NCBI RefSeq assembly: GCF_016901135.1
Contig: NZ_JAFEVL010000042.1
Location: forward strand, 1-64,000
Reading direction: 5' to 3'
Length of the DNA stretch: 64,000 bases
Source: Martinezella lusitana
GTDB lineage: Bacteria > Pseudomonadota > Alphaproteobacteria > Rhizobiales > Rhizobiaceae
In this document: piece after piece, positions 17,763 to 28,581 of the stretch
Numbering within the stretch: position 1 is the first letter of the stretch
How the letters are laid out: every line of letters starts with the position of its first letter
Notes under the pieces: model-generated
What the model was told of the DNA's origin: nothing
Database searches by the model: none
Seen by the model: only the letters and a program-made list of their open reading frames with translations
Translations under genes and position numbers: made by a program

Positions 17763-19859
17763 ATGACGCAGCAGCCGGGGAAACCGTCTAAGTCAACCAT
17801 AGAAGATCAGAACGATGCCGACCGGCAGCCGCGTGAGCCGCTCGAATTGCTCCAAGCTCAGCTTCTGTCGCTGACCGAGCGATACGAATGGCTCGAGGCG
17901 ATGATCAACTACGTGCCTGACTTCATCTATGCCAAGGATAGAGACGGCCGTTTCCTTTTTGCCAATCGTGCAATCGTCCTCAACAACGGCTTTACGCATG
18001 TCGACGAATTGATCGGCCTCACCGATGCCGAAATTCACCCGATGGCCGACGCTCATAAGATTGATGAAGTCGAACGACGGGTCATGGAGACGGGTAAGCC
18101 TGATCTCGGCGTGGAGGAACGACGGATGAAGGGCGAAGGCTGGCTGATGATGTCGCGCGTGCCGTTGCGGGACCAGAACGGCAATATCATCGGCGTTGTC
18201 GGAGCCTCTCGCGATATCTCCGCCCGCAAGCGCGCAGAGGAGTTGATGAGCGCGCAGACGAAGCTTCTCCATGACGTTGCGCGAGGCGTCGACCTCGGTT
18301 CGTTTCTCAAGGATGCCCAAGCCCTCCTTGAGCGCCTTCTCAATGGAAGACAGGTCAACTTCATTCTGAATGGCGAGCAACGCCAGACCCTGGCGGATGA
18401 AGTCATCGAGTTTCCCATCTTCTCACGAGATGGAGGCAAGCACGGGACATTGACGGCATCGAAGACCGAGGATGACGAAACCGGCCTCACGGAATTCCTC
18501 GCAGGCATTGCTCAAACCGTCGGCATCGCCATCGATCGGCATCGTGACATCGCTCATATCGCCTATCTTGCCGAACATGATGCGCTGACCGGGTTGCCAA
18601 ATCGCACGCTCCTTAATCGAAAGGTCGTCGCTCTCCTGGAAAAGGCATCGCAGGCGGGGAAGTCCCTGGCCGTAGCCTTTGTCGATCTTGATAATTTCAA
18701 GCTGGTGAATGACAGCCTTGGACACGCCGCGGGAGACGAATTGCTCAAGGTGGTGGCCCAGAGAATATCGGCGCAAATTAGAAGCAGCGGCATCGTGTCG
18801 AGGATCGGCGGTGATGAGTTCATCATTGTCCTGGAAGAGAACCAGGACCCTTTCCATGAAAGGCTCAAGGCTATTCTCGAAGGGATGTCCGAACCGCTGA
18901 CCATCGATGGCGTCAAAATTCGGGTCAGTTGCAGCATCGGCGTGGCGTGCTCCAGAAAGCACGGCGACACTGCGTCGGAGCTATTCGCAAACGCCGATAT
19001 GGCGCTCTATCGCGTGAAGGAATCCGGTCGCAACGGCATTCAGCTGTTCACGCCTGCGATGGGGGAAGAAGCCCGCAGCAAGCTGACCCGCATCGAAGAA
19101 CTGCGGCGGGCGGTGGAGCGGGACGAATTCGTGCTCCACTATCAACCGCAGAAGGATATCCGTAGCGGTCAAGTGATCGGCGTCGAAGCGCTCGTACGAT
19201 GGCAGCACCCTGTCGAAGGCTTGCTGCTGCCGGGAACCTTCATCCCGCTGGCCGAAGAAACGGGGCTGGTGGTCTCGATCGGCGATATGGTTTTGCGCGA
19301 GGCTTGCCGCCAAGCTCGGGCCTGGCAGGACCAGGGTCTGCCGGCGTTGCGTATAGCGGTGAATGTTTCCGCCAGGCAGTTTCTCGAGAATTCGCTGATA
19401 GACCAGGTTGCATCGGCACTGCAGGCTGCCAACCTCGATCCGCAATGGCTCGAACTCGAACTGACCGAAAGCTTGATCATGCGGGATGTGGAGGGTGCCA
19501 TAGAGCGCATGCATGCATTGAAAGAGCTCGGTGTCAGCCTCGCTATCGACGATTTCGGCACGGGATATTCGAGCCTCAGCACCCTCAGGCGCTTCCCCCT
19601 CTCCCGGCTGAAGATCGACAGATCGTTCATTGCGGACATTCCCGAGAAAGCTGGCGACATGGCGATCACCTCCGCCATCGTATCACTTGGCAGAACTCTC
19701 GAATTGGAGGTGGTCGCCGAGGGCGTAGAGACCGAGGAGCAAGTTCGCTTCCTCGAAGGAGCCGGATGCGAGATGTTTCAGGGCTTTTTGTTTGCAAAGC
19801 CCCTTCCCGCTTCCGAGGTCGGAAACCTTATGGCGGTGCTGGTAGCCCAGGCCGGGTAG
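17763..19859 (+). CDS. PAS-GGDEF-EAL protein, dual cyclic-di-GMP enzyme
   Basis: A 698-residue cytoplasmic protein with no membrane segment. A PAS domain (about 45-155) has VPDFIYAKDRDGRFLFANRA; a possible GAF-like stretch spans 165-260. The GGDEF domain has an intact IGGDEF active site at about 348-353. The EAL domain shows GVEALVRW, NVSARQF, LELTES, DDFGTGYSSL, KIDRSF and EGVETEEQ, all the expected metal and catalytic residues. Both making and breaking c-di-GMP are therefore possible. The inhibitory RxxD site before GGDEF is absent (RSSG there), so product inhibition is probably lost. A GTG one codon earlier is an alternative start. The signal sensed by PAS is unknown. Confidence 0.93.
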   Translation: MTQQPGKPSKSTIEDQNDADRQPREPLELLQAQLLSLTERYEWLEAMINYVPDFIYAKDRDGRFLFANRAIVLNNGFTHVDELIGLTDAEIHPMADAHKIDEVERRVMETGKPDLGVEERRMKGEGWLMMSRVPLRDQNGNIIGVVGASRDISARKRAEELMSAQTKLLHDVARGVDLGSFLKDAQALLERLLNGRQVNFILNGEQRQTLADEVIEFPIFSRDGGKHGTLTASKTEDDETGLTEFLAGIAQTVGIAIDRHRDIAHIAYLAEHDALTGLPNRTLLNRKVVALLEKASQAGKSLAVAFVDLDNFKLVNDSLGHAAGDELLKVVAQRISAQIRSSGIVSRIGGDEFIIVLEENQDPFHERLKAILEGMSEPLTIDGVKIRVSCSIGVACSRKHGDTASELFANADMALYRVKESGRNGIQLFTPAMGEEARSKLTRIEELRRAVERDEFVLHYQPQKDIRSGQVIGVEALVRWQHPVEGLLLPGTFIPLAEETGLVVSIGDMVLREACRQARAWQDQGLPALRIAVNVSARQFLENSLIDQVASALQAANLDPQWLELELTESLIMRDVEGAIERMHALKELGVSLAIDDFGTGYSSLSTLRRFPLSRLKIDRSFIADIPEKAGDMAITSAIVSLGRTLELEVVAEGVETEEQVRFLEGAGCEMFQGFLFAKPLPASEVGNLMAVLVAQAG

Positions 19860-19970
19860 CCAGCAATTGTTTCGGGATATGAGGCGTCCCAACCGGCCGT
19901 GAAGAGCGGGATAGACCCACCGCCTCACGTTACCGCACCAGCATAACAGCTCCTCTTCGGCCGTCCGAGT

Positions 19971-21092
19971 TCACGGCAACGTCACGATTTCGATCCAGTT
20001 CGCGCCGGCATCGACCGGATATCGGCCGACGGAAGCGAGCGCGCCGCTCGTCTGGTCGATGGCATAAACGGAGAGCTTGTCGGATTTCTCGCCGGACGCC
20101 GCAAGGAACAGGCCTGACGGATCTATGCGAATGCCACGCGGTTGCTGCTCGGTCGGGTAATTCGTGACATAGGTCAGCGTCCCGTCCCCACCGGCGACAT
20201 GGAAGAGCGCGATTTTGCTGGTGGTTCGCTCGGTCGTATAGAGGAATTTACCGTTCGGCGTGATGCCGATGTCGGCGGCCCAAACCTTCGGCTTGCCGTC
20301 ATCCGCAGGGGCTGCGGCGGGCGTGATTGCATTGAATGGTGGGGGAACTGGCGGGGCGATGCCCGGAGACAGCCCCGCATCGTCAGGCACGGACGCCACG
20401 CTCTCGACTTCGCTGAGCGTGCCCCTGCTGGGATCGAGACCGTAGTGGATGACATGACCGGTCAGCTCGGTCAGGACATAAACGGACTTGTTGTCCGGAG
20501 ACAGAACGATGTGGCGCGGGCCGTATCCCAGCCTGGTCGCGACCTGCCGCGGATCGTTCGCCTCCAGCATGCCGGTCTCTGGATCGAGGACGAACTGCAA
20601 CACGGCATCGGAACCGAGATTGGTTGCAAAGACATATTTACCGGTGCGATCACTGACGATCGAATGGGCATTGCGGCCGGTGAGGACCATCTGTCGTGCG
20701 CCATCGGTGACGCGCCCGTCCTTGCCGACAGGCAACACGGCGATCTTGTTGCCGCCATAGGAGGCGGTGAAAAGCAACCTGCCCGATGGGTCGGTGGAGA
20801 CGTAAGCCATGCTATCGGGCAGAGCAGCAACAGCCTCCTGCGTCAGCTTGCCGGTTTCAGGGTTGATTGCCAGCGTCAGCACTCGATACGGCTGCGAACG
20901 GATAACGGCGTAGAGATGCTTCCTGTCCGGACTGACGGTCATCGGCATGATCATCTTGCCAGCGTCGAAAGTCGAAACCTGCGTGAGAGCGCCTGTCGTT
21001 TCATCCATACCGTATATGTCGATCGTCCCCGCCGTCGTTGCTGCGACATAGACGAAAGTCCGGGCAGCTGCACTGAACGAAGCTTCAATCAT
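19971..21092 (-). CDS. Lactonase family beta-propeller protein
   Basis: A 373-residue seven-bladed propeller of the Pgl/YbhE lactonase family, with repeated blade motifs such as MTVSPDRKHLYAVI, HIVLSPDNKSVYVL and DIGITPNGKFLYTTER. Members hydrolyse 6-phosphogluconolactone or related sugar-acid lactones. Gene position (last in a run with kdgD and an uxuA-like gene) points to an aldonate or aldarate lactone, not the pentose phosphate route. A Pro-rich insert (APPVPPPFNAITPAAAPA) sits in the middle. The start has GAGGTGACCC directly upstream. No signal peptide. Confidence 0.85.
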   Translation of the reverse strand: MIEASFSAAARTFVYVAATTAGTIDIYGMDETTGALTQVSTFDAGKMIMPMTVSPDRKHLYAVIRSQPYRVLTLAINPETGKLTQEAVAALPDSMAYVSTDPSGRLLFTASYGGNKIAVLPVGKDGRVTDGARQMVLTGRNAHSIVSDRTGKYVFATNLGSDAVLQFVLDPETGMLEANDPRQVATRLGYGPRHIVLSPDNKSVYVLTELTGHVIHYGLDPSRGTLSEVESVASVPDDAGLSPGIAPPVPPPFNAITPAAAPADDGKPKVWAADIGITPNGKFLYTTERTTSKIALFHVAGGDGTLTYVTNYPTEQQPRGIRIDPSGLFLAASGEKSDKLSVYAIDQTSGALASVGRYPVDAGANWIEIVTLP

Positions 21093-21158
21093 GGGTCACC
21101 TCACCCGAGCGTTGACAACCGGCCTGGCTTGACGATCATACAGGCCTTCTAGCAAATA

Positions 21159-23083
<1,925 letters not shown>

Positions 23084-23098
23084 CTCCCGTGAGATTCA

Positions 23099-23118
23099 TG
23101 TCATATGACATAATATGA
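23099..23118. promoter_or_regulatory. Probable GntR operator upstream of the uxuA-like gene
   Basis: The perfect 12-bp palindrome TGTCATATGACA (23099-23110) overlaps a 14-bp element that reads on the minus strand TCATATTATGTCAT (23105-23118). The same element with one change is found at 23921-23934, upstream of the GntR gene. It sits between gntR and the uxuA-like gene. Confidence 0.6.
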
Positions 23119-23138
23119 CTTGTCTGGCGAGTCGAGCC

Positions 23139-23852
23139 CTATTGCTGCTGCTCTGCAAGGAAGCGATAGCGTCGCTGGCTCTCCCTCAAATGGCCACGCA
23201 TCGCCTGGCGCGCTCGATCCGGATCCTGATCTGCGATCGCTGCCAGGATTTCGACATGCTCCGCATGAACCTTTTCCAGATAAGCGCGATCACTCGCCTC
23301 CGGCAATGTCGGAAACTGCCCGCGCGGAATGGTGCGCGCACCGAAATGCCTGAGCACATCCACGTAGAATCGATTGTTGGTGGCGGTGGCGATAGCCATA
23401 TGGAATTCGTAGTCAGCCTCGACGGTCGGGAGCCCCTGCTCTATCAGGACAGCCATTCTTCGATTGGCCGCGGCAATAGCCGCTTCCTGTTCGGCGGTCC
23501 GGCGATAGGCTGCAATGGCGGCCGCCTCACCCTCCGTGGCCATGCGAAACTCCAGCAATTCCAGCGTTTCCGGGATGCTTCTGATCTCCACAGGCGTCAG
23601 CGTCAGTCCTGCGCGCGCCGCCATTTCGGCAACGAACACACCCTTGCCCTGGATCGGCTTGACGAACCCGGCAGAGCGCAGATCGGCAATCGCCTCACGC
23701 ACGACAGTCCGGCTGACGCCGTATGTCGCCTCCAACTGCGGCTCCGTCGGAAGCTGATCGCCCGCCTGAAGCTTGCCCGTCTCGATCTGGGCGCGCAACT
23801 GGTCGATGACCTGTTGCGCCAGTCTTTGCCGGCCTCGGCCGATTACCGTCAT
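23139..23852 (-). CDS. GntR family regulator, FCD (FadR) subfamily
   Basis: A 237-residue regulator. The winged helix (about 8-75) contains LPTEPQLEATYGVSRTVVREAIADLRSAGFV, the classical GntR signature. The C-terminal FCD domain has the metal-site pattern: Glu/Asp and His in ADYEFHMAIATAT, His in EHVEILAAI, and His in RGHLRES. Such regulators usually repress sugar-acid catabolism and respond to an acid intermediate. It heads the uxuA-kdgD-lactonase run and faces the ABC importer operon, with matching operator-like sites on both sides, so it may control all of them. Confidence 0.92.
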   Translation of the reverse strand: MTVIGRGRQRLAQQVIDQLRAQIETGKLQAGDQLPTEPQLEATYGVSRTVVREAIADLRSAGFVKPIQGKGVFVAEMAARAGLTLTPVEIRSIPETLELLEFRMATEGEAAAIAAYRRTAEQEAAIAAANRRMAVLIEQGLPTVEADYEFHMAIATATNNRFYVDVLRHFGARTIPRGQFPTLPEASDRAYLEKVHAEHVEILAAIADQDPDRARQAMRGHLRESQRRYRFLAEQQQ

Positions 23853-23920
23853 TCCGTGGTCCCCAAATCTGTCGTGGCAAGTCGATCTGTTTCAACCATA
23901 GGCCGGATCAATCCTGAAAT

Positions 23921-23934
23921 TCATATTATGACAT
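23921..23934. promoter_or_regulatory. Second GntR operator-like site, gntR/ABC divergent region
   Basis: TCATATTATGACAT matches the site before the uxuA-like gene at 13 of 14 positions. It lies 69 bases upstream of the gntR start. A TTGACA hexamer at 23996-24001 may be the -35 of the rightward ABC operon; no good -10 was seen. Confidence 0.5.
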
Positions 23935-24100
23935 GTGGATACCATAGTGAAGCAGGTATCCGCGAAAGCGTTTTCCTGAATTCCAAATCACTATATTGAC
24001 ATTTGTCGAAAGCATACCGAATATTGTCAACATTGGTGCTCGGCGGTGGCAATCAGTGTTAGCCGACCTTTGATCCGGCATCGGGAGTGCGGAGGAGAAA

Positions 24101-25579
24101 TTGGATTTTCTGCTTGAAGTGGAAGGACTGAAGAAGTCCTTTGGCGGCGTGGCCGCATTGCGCGACGGGCGGTTTCAGCTGCGTCCCGGCTCTGTCCACG
24201 CATTGTGCGGCGGCAACGGCGCGGGCAAGTCGACCTTTCTCAAGATTCTGATGGGCATCCACAAGCGCGATGCGGGCTCAATCCGCCGCCGCGGCAAGGA
24301 AGTCGACTACGCAAGCCCCGCCGAAGCTCTCGCCGCCGGTATCGCCATCATCGAACAGGAGCTCAGCCCGATCCCGCATATGACGGTGGCCGAGAACATC
24401 TATCTCGGCCGCGAACCCTCGGCCCGTTTCGGCGGCATCGATTTCAAATCGATGAATCGCAATGCGCAGGCTCTGCTTGACCGCCTGCAGTTCAATATCC
24501 GCGCCACGCAATTCATGATGAATCTCTCGGTCGCCCAGGTTCAATTGGTCGAGATCGCCAAGGCGCTCAGCCATGATGCCGAAGTGATCTTCATGGACGA
24601 GCCCACCTCGGCCATCGGCGAGAAGGAAGCGCAGCAGCTGTTCTCGACCATCGAGCGGCTGAAGGCCGAGGGCAAAGGCATCGTCTATGTCTCGCACCGG
24701 CTCTCGGAAATCTTTCAGATCGCGGATTCCTATACGGCCTTCCGCGATGGCTCCTATGTCGGCAGCGGCGCACTGGCCGATATCGACAGGCCCGGCCTCA
24801 TCCGCATGATCGTCGGCCGCGAACTCGGCGAAGAATACGTCAAGACCAATGTGCCGACGGGTACGCCCGGACTGGAAGTCTCGGGCCTGAGGGCCGAAGG
24901 CAAAGTAGACGACATCTCCTTTACCGCCCACAAGGGCGAGATCTTCGGCATTTACGGCCTAATGGGGTCAGGCCGCACCGAGATCTTCAACTGTATCTTC
25001 GGCCTCGATACGGCAAGCGGTGGCGAGCTCAAGCTCGGCGGACAACCGATTGTCGTGCGCAAGCCGGCGGAAGCCATGCGGCACGGCATCGCTTTCGTCA
25101 CCGAAGACCGTAAGTTGACAGGGCTCAATCTCACCGACAGCGTGCGCAACAACATCTGCCTGGCAAGCCTGCCGGAAATGAGCCCACGCTTTGCGATGGA
25201 TCGCCAAGCCGAAGCAACCGCCAGCCTCGACATGATCAGGCGTTTCGGCATCAAGGCCGCGCGCGACAGCATGCCGGTATCGGGTCTCTCTGGCGGCAAC
25301 CAGCAGAAGGTCGTGCTTGGTAAATGGTTTCTGCGCAAGCCGAAAGTGCTGCTTCTGGATGAGCCGACACGCGGCGTCGATGTCGGCGCCAAGCGCGAGA
25401 TCTATCGCATCATCTGCGACTTCGCCGCCGGAGGCGGCACGGTCATCATGATCTCATCGGAAATAGACGAGGTTCTCGGCATGTCCGATCGCATCCTGGT
25501 GATGCGTCAAGGACGTTCTGCGGGAATTCTCAAGAGGGAGGATGCCGACGCGCAATCGCTCGTGCACCTGTCGACCTGA
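24101..25579 (+). CDS. Sugar ABC importer, duplicated ATPase (RbsA/MglA type)
   Basis: A 492-residue ATPase with two ABC halves. Half one has Walker A GGNGAGKST, signature LSVAQ and Walker B VIFMDEPTSAI. Half two has a degenerate Walker A (GLMGSGRTEIF), normal signature LSGGNQQKVVLGKWF and Walker B VLLLDEPTRGVDVGAK, as is usual for carbohydrate CUT2 importers. The start is TTG at 24101 with a very strong GGAGGAG five bases before it; no ATG fits. It is first of a cotranscribed importer set; LSVAQ instead of LSGGQ in half one is typical. Confidence 0.93.
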   Translation: MDFLLEVEGLKKSFGGVAALRDGRFQLRPGSVHALCGGNGAGKSTFLKILMGIHKRDAGSIRRRGKEVDYASPAEALAAGIAIIEQELSPIPHMTVAENIYLGREPSARFGGIDFKSMNRNAQALLDRLQFNIRATQFMMNLSVAQVQLVEIAKALSHDAEVIFMDEPTSAIGEKEAQQLFSTIERLKAEGKGIVYVSHRLSEIFQIADSYTAFRDGSYVGSGALADIDRPGLIRMIVGRELGEEYVKTNVPTGTPGLEVSGLRAEGKVDDISFTAHKGEIFGIYGLMGSGRTEIFNCIFGLDTASGGELKLGGQPIVVRKPAEAMRHGIAFVTEDRKLTGLNLTDSVRNNICLASLPEMSPRFAMDRQAEATASLDMIRRFGIKAARDSMPVSGLSGGNQQKVVLGKWFLRKPKVLLLDEPTRGVDVGAKREIYRIICDFAAGGGTVIMISSEIDEVLGMSDRILVMRQGRSAGILKREDADAQSLVHLST

Positions 25580-25633
25580 ACGCGACAGACGACGAAGCCC
25601 AAAAACAGCGCCCGGCAACAAGAGGTATTTGCA

Positions 25634-26638
25634 ATGTCCGCCACTGAAAACAATCAGTCCAATTCCTGGTTCGGCTCCGACCGGCGCCGCTTGATCATAC
25701 AGGAATATGGGATCTTCCTCGCCTTCCTGCTGCTCGCTGCCATTCTCTCGGTCTCGAACGAGTATTTCCTGACGCCCGGCAACATCTCGAATGTCCTGCT
25801 GCAGACGTCGATCAACGGCGTGCTGGCGATCGGCATGACATTTGTCATCCTCACACGCGGCATCGACCTATCTGTCGGCTCCGTCGTTGCGCTTACCGGC
25901 ATCGTCAGCGCAAGTTTCGCGACGACCTCGGCGACGGCCGGCATCGTCGGTGCGCCCTATCCGCCTTATGTGGCGCTCGCAGTCGGACTGCTGGTCGGTG
26001 TTGCGTGCGGCGCCTTGGTCGGGGCCATCGTTTCGCGCTTCGCAGTTCCCGCCTTCGTTGCAACGCTCGGCATGCTCTCGGCAGCGCGCGGCCTCACGCT
26101 GATCTATGGCGGCGGCAAACCGGTTCCGGCGCTGACGCCCGACTTCCGCTGGATCGGCACCGGCAGCGTCTTGTCCATTCCGATGCCCGTCATCCTGCTT
26201 GCCATCGTCTTTGGCGTCGCTTGGTGGGTTCTCAATCGCACCCGCTTCGGCCGCTATATCTATGCCGTGGGCGGCAATCCGCACGCCGCCACCACGTCAG
26301 GCATCAATGTCAGCAAGCTGCGCTTCCTCGTCTACGTCATTTCCGGTGGCCTTTCCGGACTGGCGGGCATGCTGCTTGCCGCGCGTACCGGCTCGGCCCT
26401 GCCCCAGGCTGGGATTGCCTACGAACTCGATGCGATTGCCGCTGTTGTCATCGGCGGAACCAGCCTCTCCGGCGGCGTCGGGCGCATCACCGGCACCCTT
26501 ATCGGCGCCTTGATCATCGGCGTCATGAACAACGGCCTCGATCTGATGGGGATCCAATCCTACTACCAGCAGGTCCTCAAGGGCGCCCTCATCGTCGGCG
26601 CCGTAATGCTCGACCAAAAGCGAAATCTGGGCGGCTAA
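25634..26638 (+). CDS. Sugar ABC importer permease (RbsC type)
   Basis: A 334-residue inner membrane permease with about ten hydrophobic helices. Family marks are GVLAIGMTFVILTRGIDLSVGSVVALTGI, the loop VGGNPHAATTSGINVSKLRFLVY that contacts the ATPase, and GIAYELDAIAAVVIGGTSLSGGVGRITGTLIGALIIGVMNNGL near the end. It follows the ATPase gene by 54 bp. In CUT2 systems one permease gene supplies both copies of the channel. Confidence 0.94.
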   Translation: MSATENNQSNSWFGSDRRRLIIQEYGIFLAFLLLAAILSVSNEYFLTPGNISNVLLQTSINGVLAIGMTFVILTRGIDLSVGSVVALTGIVSASFATTSATAGIVGAPYPPYVALAVGLLVGVACGALVGAIVSRFAVPAFVATLGMLSAARGLTLIYGGGKPVPALTPDFRWIGTGSVLSIPMPVILLAIVFGVAWWVLNRTRFGRYIYAVGGNPHAATTSGINVSKLRFLVYVISGGLSGLAGMLLAARTGSALPQAGIAYELDAIAAVVIGGTSLSGGVGRITGTLIGALIIGVMNNGLDLMGIQSYYQQVLKGALIVGAVMLDQKRNLGG

Positions 26639-26723
26639 GCCCGAAGACATCCAGGTGCTGCGCACTCGGAAACCAAACGGCGCGTCACAACGGCCGCCGG
26701 ACTTTCAACGGAGGAGAATTAAA

Positions 26724-27713
26724 ATGAAGAAATTACTGATTGCTCTTGCAGCGGCCACCGCACTTCTGGCCTCGCCGGCCCTCGCCCAAGACAAGAAGCT
26801 GAAGATCGGCGCGGCGCCCTACGGCCTGAATGCGGAATTCATGCAGATCTGGTCGGCAGCACTGAAGGAACACCCTGCCGTCAAGAACGGCGATGTTGAT
26901 CTCACCATCTTCGACGGCCGTTACGACGCGCTCGTTCAGCAGGAGCAGGTCAACACGATGATCACCCAGAAGTTCGATGCGATCATCTTCGTGCCGATCG
27001 ATATCGAAGCCGCGGCGACCGCCGTGCAGGCCGCTCACGATGCCGGCATCCCGGTCGTCGGCTCCAATACCCGCGTGAACTCCGATCTCCTGTCATCCTA
27101 CGTCGGCTCCGACGATACGGTCTCCGGCTACATGGAAGCCAAGACCGTACTCGACAAGATCGGCTGCAAGGGCAATGTCGTCATCCTCGAAGGCCCGATC
27201 GGCCAGTCGGCGCAGATCTCTCGCCTCGAGGGCAACAAGAAGGCTCTTGCCGAATGCCCGAACGTCAAGGTGCTGGAAGACCAGACCGCCAACTGGTCGC
27301 GTGCCGAAGCCCAGACGCTGATGGAAAACTGGCTGACATCGCATCCGGGCCAGATCAACGGCGTCATCGGCCAGAATGATGAGATGGCGCTCGGCGCAAT
27401 CGAGGCGATCAAGGCCGCGAAGCTCAACGTCAAGGACTTCGCCATTGCCGGCATAGACGGCATCACCGATGCGCTCCACGCCGTCAAGCAGGGCACCATG
27501 ACCTCCATCCTGCAGGATGCCAGCGCGCAGGCACAGGGCGCACTCGATCTTGCGATCTTCGCCGCCAAGAAGGGTAACTACAAGCCGGAATCCAAGATCT
27601 GGTCGCAGTATCCAGCCATGCCCTTCAACGATGGCAAGGACAAGAACTACAATGTTCCCTGGACGCCGGTGACGGCTGATAACGTCGACAAGCTGCTCGA
27701 AACCCGCAAGTAA
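26724..27713 (+). CDS. Sugar ABC importer substrate-binding protein
   Basis: A 329-residue periplasmic binding protein of the RbsB-like type I fold. A signal peptide covers about residues 1-21 (MKKLLIALAAATALLASPALA). The ATG at 26724 was chosen for this signal and for GGAGGAG upstream; the longer frame adds basic residues. The hinge-type segments (DAIIFVPIDIEAAATAVQAAHDAGIPVVG and NGVIGQNDEMALGAIEAIKAA) are conserved. The ligand is probably a polyol or ketose given the downstream enzymes, but sequence alone does not show it. Confidence 0.93.
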   Translation: MKKLLIALAAATALLASPALAQDKKLKIGAAPYGLNAEFMQIWSAALKEHPAVKNGDVDLTIFDGRYDALVQQEQVNTMITQKFDAIIFVPIDIEAAATAVQAAHDAGIPVVGSNTRVNSDLLSSYVGSDDTVSGYMEAKTVLDKIGCKGNVVILEGPIGQSAQISRLEGNKKALAECPNVKVLEDQTANWSRAEAQTLMENWLTSHPGQINGVIGQNDEMALGAIEAIKAAKLNVKDFAIAGIDGITDALHAVKQGTMTSILQDASAQAQGALDLAIFAAKKGNYKPESKIWSQYPAMPFNDGKDKNYNVPWTPVTADNVDKLLETRK

Positions 27714-27724
27714 GATCAATGCAG

Positions 27725-27747
27725 GTGGGGCGAGGACCTCGCCCCAC
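27725..27747 (+). other. Intercistronic stem-loop after the binding-protein gene
   Basis: A perfect 11-bp inverted repeat, GTGGGGCGAGG and CCTCGCCCCAC, with one base between the arms. It lies 12 bases after the stop and 28 before the dehydrogenase start, without a T run. Such hairpins after binding-protein genes usually protect the upstream mRNA and lower downstream expression. Confidence 0.7.
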
Positions 27748-27774
27748 TTCATCACAGCTAGAGGCTTGAACAAG

Positions 27775-28548
27775 ATGACCGAGACATCCCCAGACATTGA
27801 TTTGAACTTCCCACTGTCAGGCAAGATCGCCCTTGTCACGGGCGGCGGATCCGGCATCGGCGCCGCGGTCGCGACGGCATTTGCATCCAAGGGCGCAAAG
27901 GTCGCCGTTCTCGATATCAATGTCGACATGGCGAAGGCAAAGGCTGCCGAAATCGGCGGCGGTGCCGCACCATTTGCCTGCGATGTCTCCGATCCCGCTT
28001 CGGTCAACAAGGCCGTCAGCGATGTGGTCTCGCATTTCGGCGGCATCGACATCGCCGTTAACAGCGCCGGCGTCGTTTTTCTCGCGCCTGCTGAAGACTT
28101 ACCGCTAGACTATTGGGATAAAACGATAAACATCAATCTCAAAGGCACCTTTCTGGTAACACAAGCCGTTGGGCGCACCATGATCGCGGCCGGCAAGGGC
28201 GGCAAGATCGTCAACCTCGCTTCGCAGGCGGGCACCGTCGCCATCGAAGAACACGTCGCTTACTGCGCCTCTAAGTTCGGCGTCATCGGCATGTCCAAGA
28301 CCTTTGCAGCCGAATGGGGCAAGCACGGCATCTGCGTCAACACCATTTCCCCGACCATCGTTCTGACAGAGCTCGGCAAGAAGGCCTGGGCCGGCGAGAA
28401 GGGCGAGGCAGCGAAGAAGCGCATTCCCACCGGTCGTTTCGCGTATCCGCAGGAGATTGCAGCCGCGGCTGTTTTCCTCTCTTCGGCCGGTGCGGACATG
28501 ATCAACGGCGCCGATCTTCTGATCGATGGCGGCTACACAATTCTTTGA
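27775..28548 (+). CDS. Short-chain dehydrogenase/reductase, probable polyol dehydrogenase
   Basis: A 257-residue classical SDR. The cofactor motif is TGGGSGIG, with an Asp at the end of beta-2 (AVLDINVD) favouring NAD+. NSAG follows, and the catalytic Ser and YxxxK are in NLASQAGTVAIEEHVAYCASK. The C-terminus INGADLLIDGGYTIL is typical. The ATG at 27775 was preferred over an in-frame TTG at 27766; AGAGG lies upstream of both. Position between a sugar importer and DhaK/DhaL suggests oxidation of an imported alditol to a ketose. The exact substrate is inferred only. Confidence 0.88.
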   Translation: MTETSPDIDLNFPLSGKIALVTGGGSGIGAAVATAFASKGAKVAVLDINVDMAKAKAAEIGGGAAPFACDVSDPASVNKAVSDVVSHFGGIDIAVNSAGVVFLAPAEDLPLDYWDKTININLKGTFLVTQAVGRTMIAAGKGGKIVNLASQAGTVAIEEHVAYCASKFGVIGMSKTFAAEWGKHGICVNTISPTIVLTELGKKAWAGEKGEAAKKRIPTGRFAYPQEIAAAAVFLSSAGADMINGADLLIDGGYTIL

Positions 28549-28581
28549 GCCCAAGCGCTCGACAATACGACAGGAGAGACC

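Noticed and set aside
23115..23999. 294-codon plus-strand frame
   Set aside because: Antisense to the GntR gene, whose helix-turn-helix and FCD motifs are clear.
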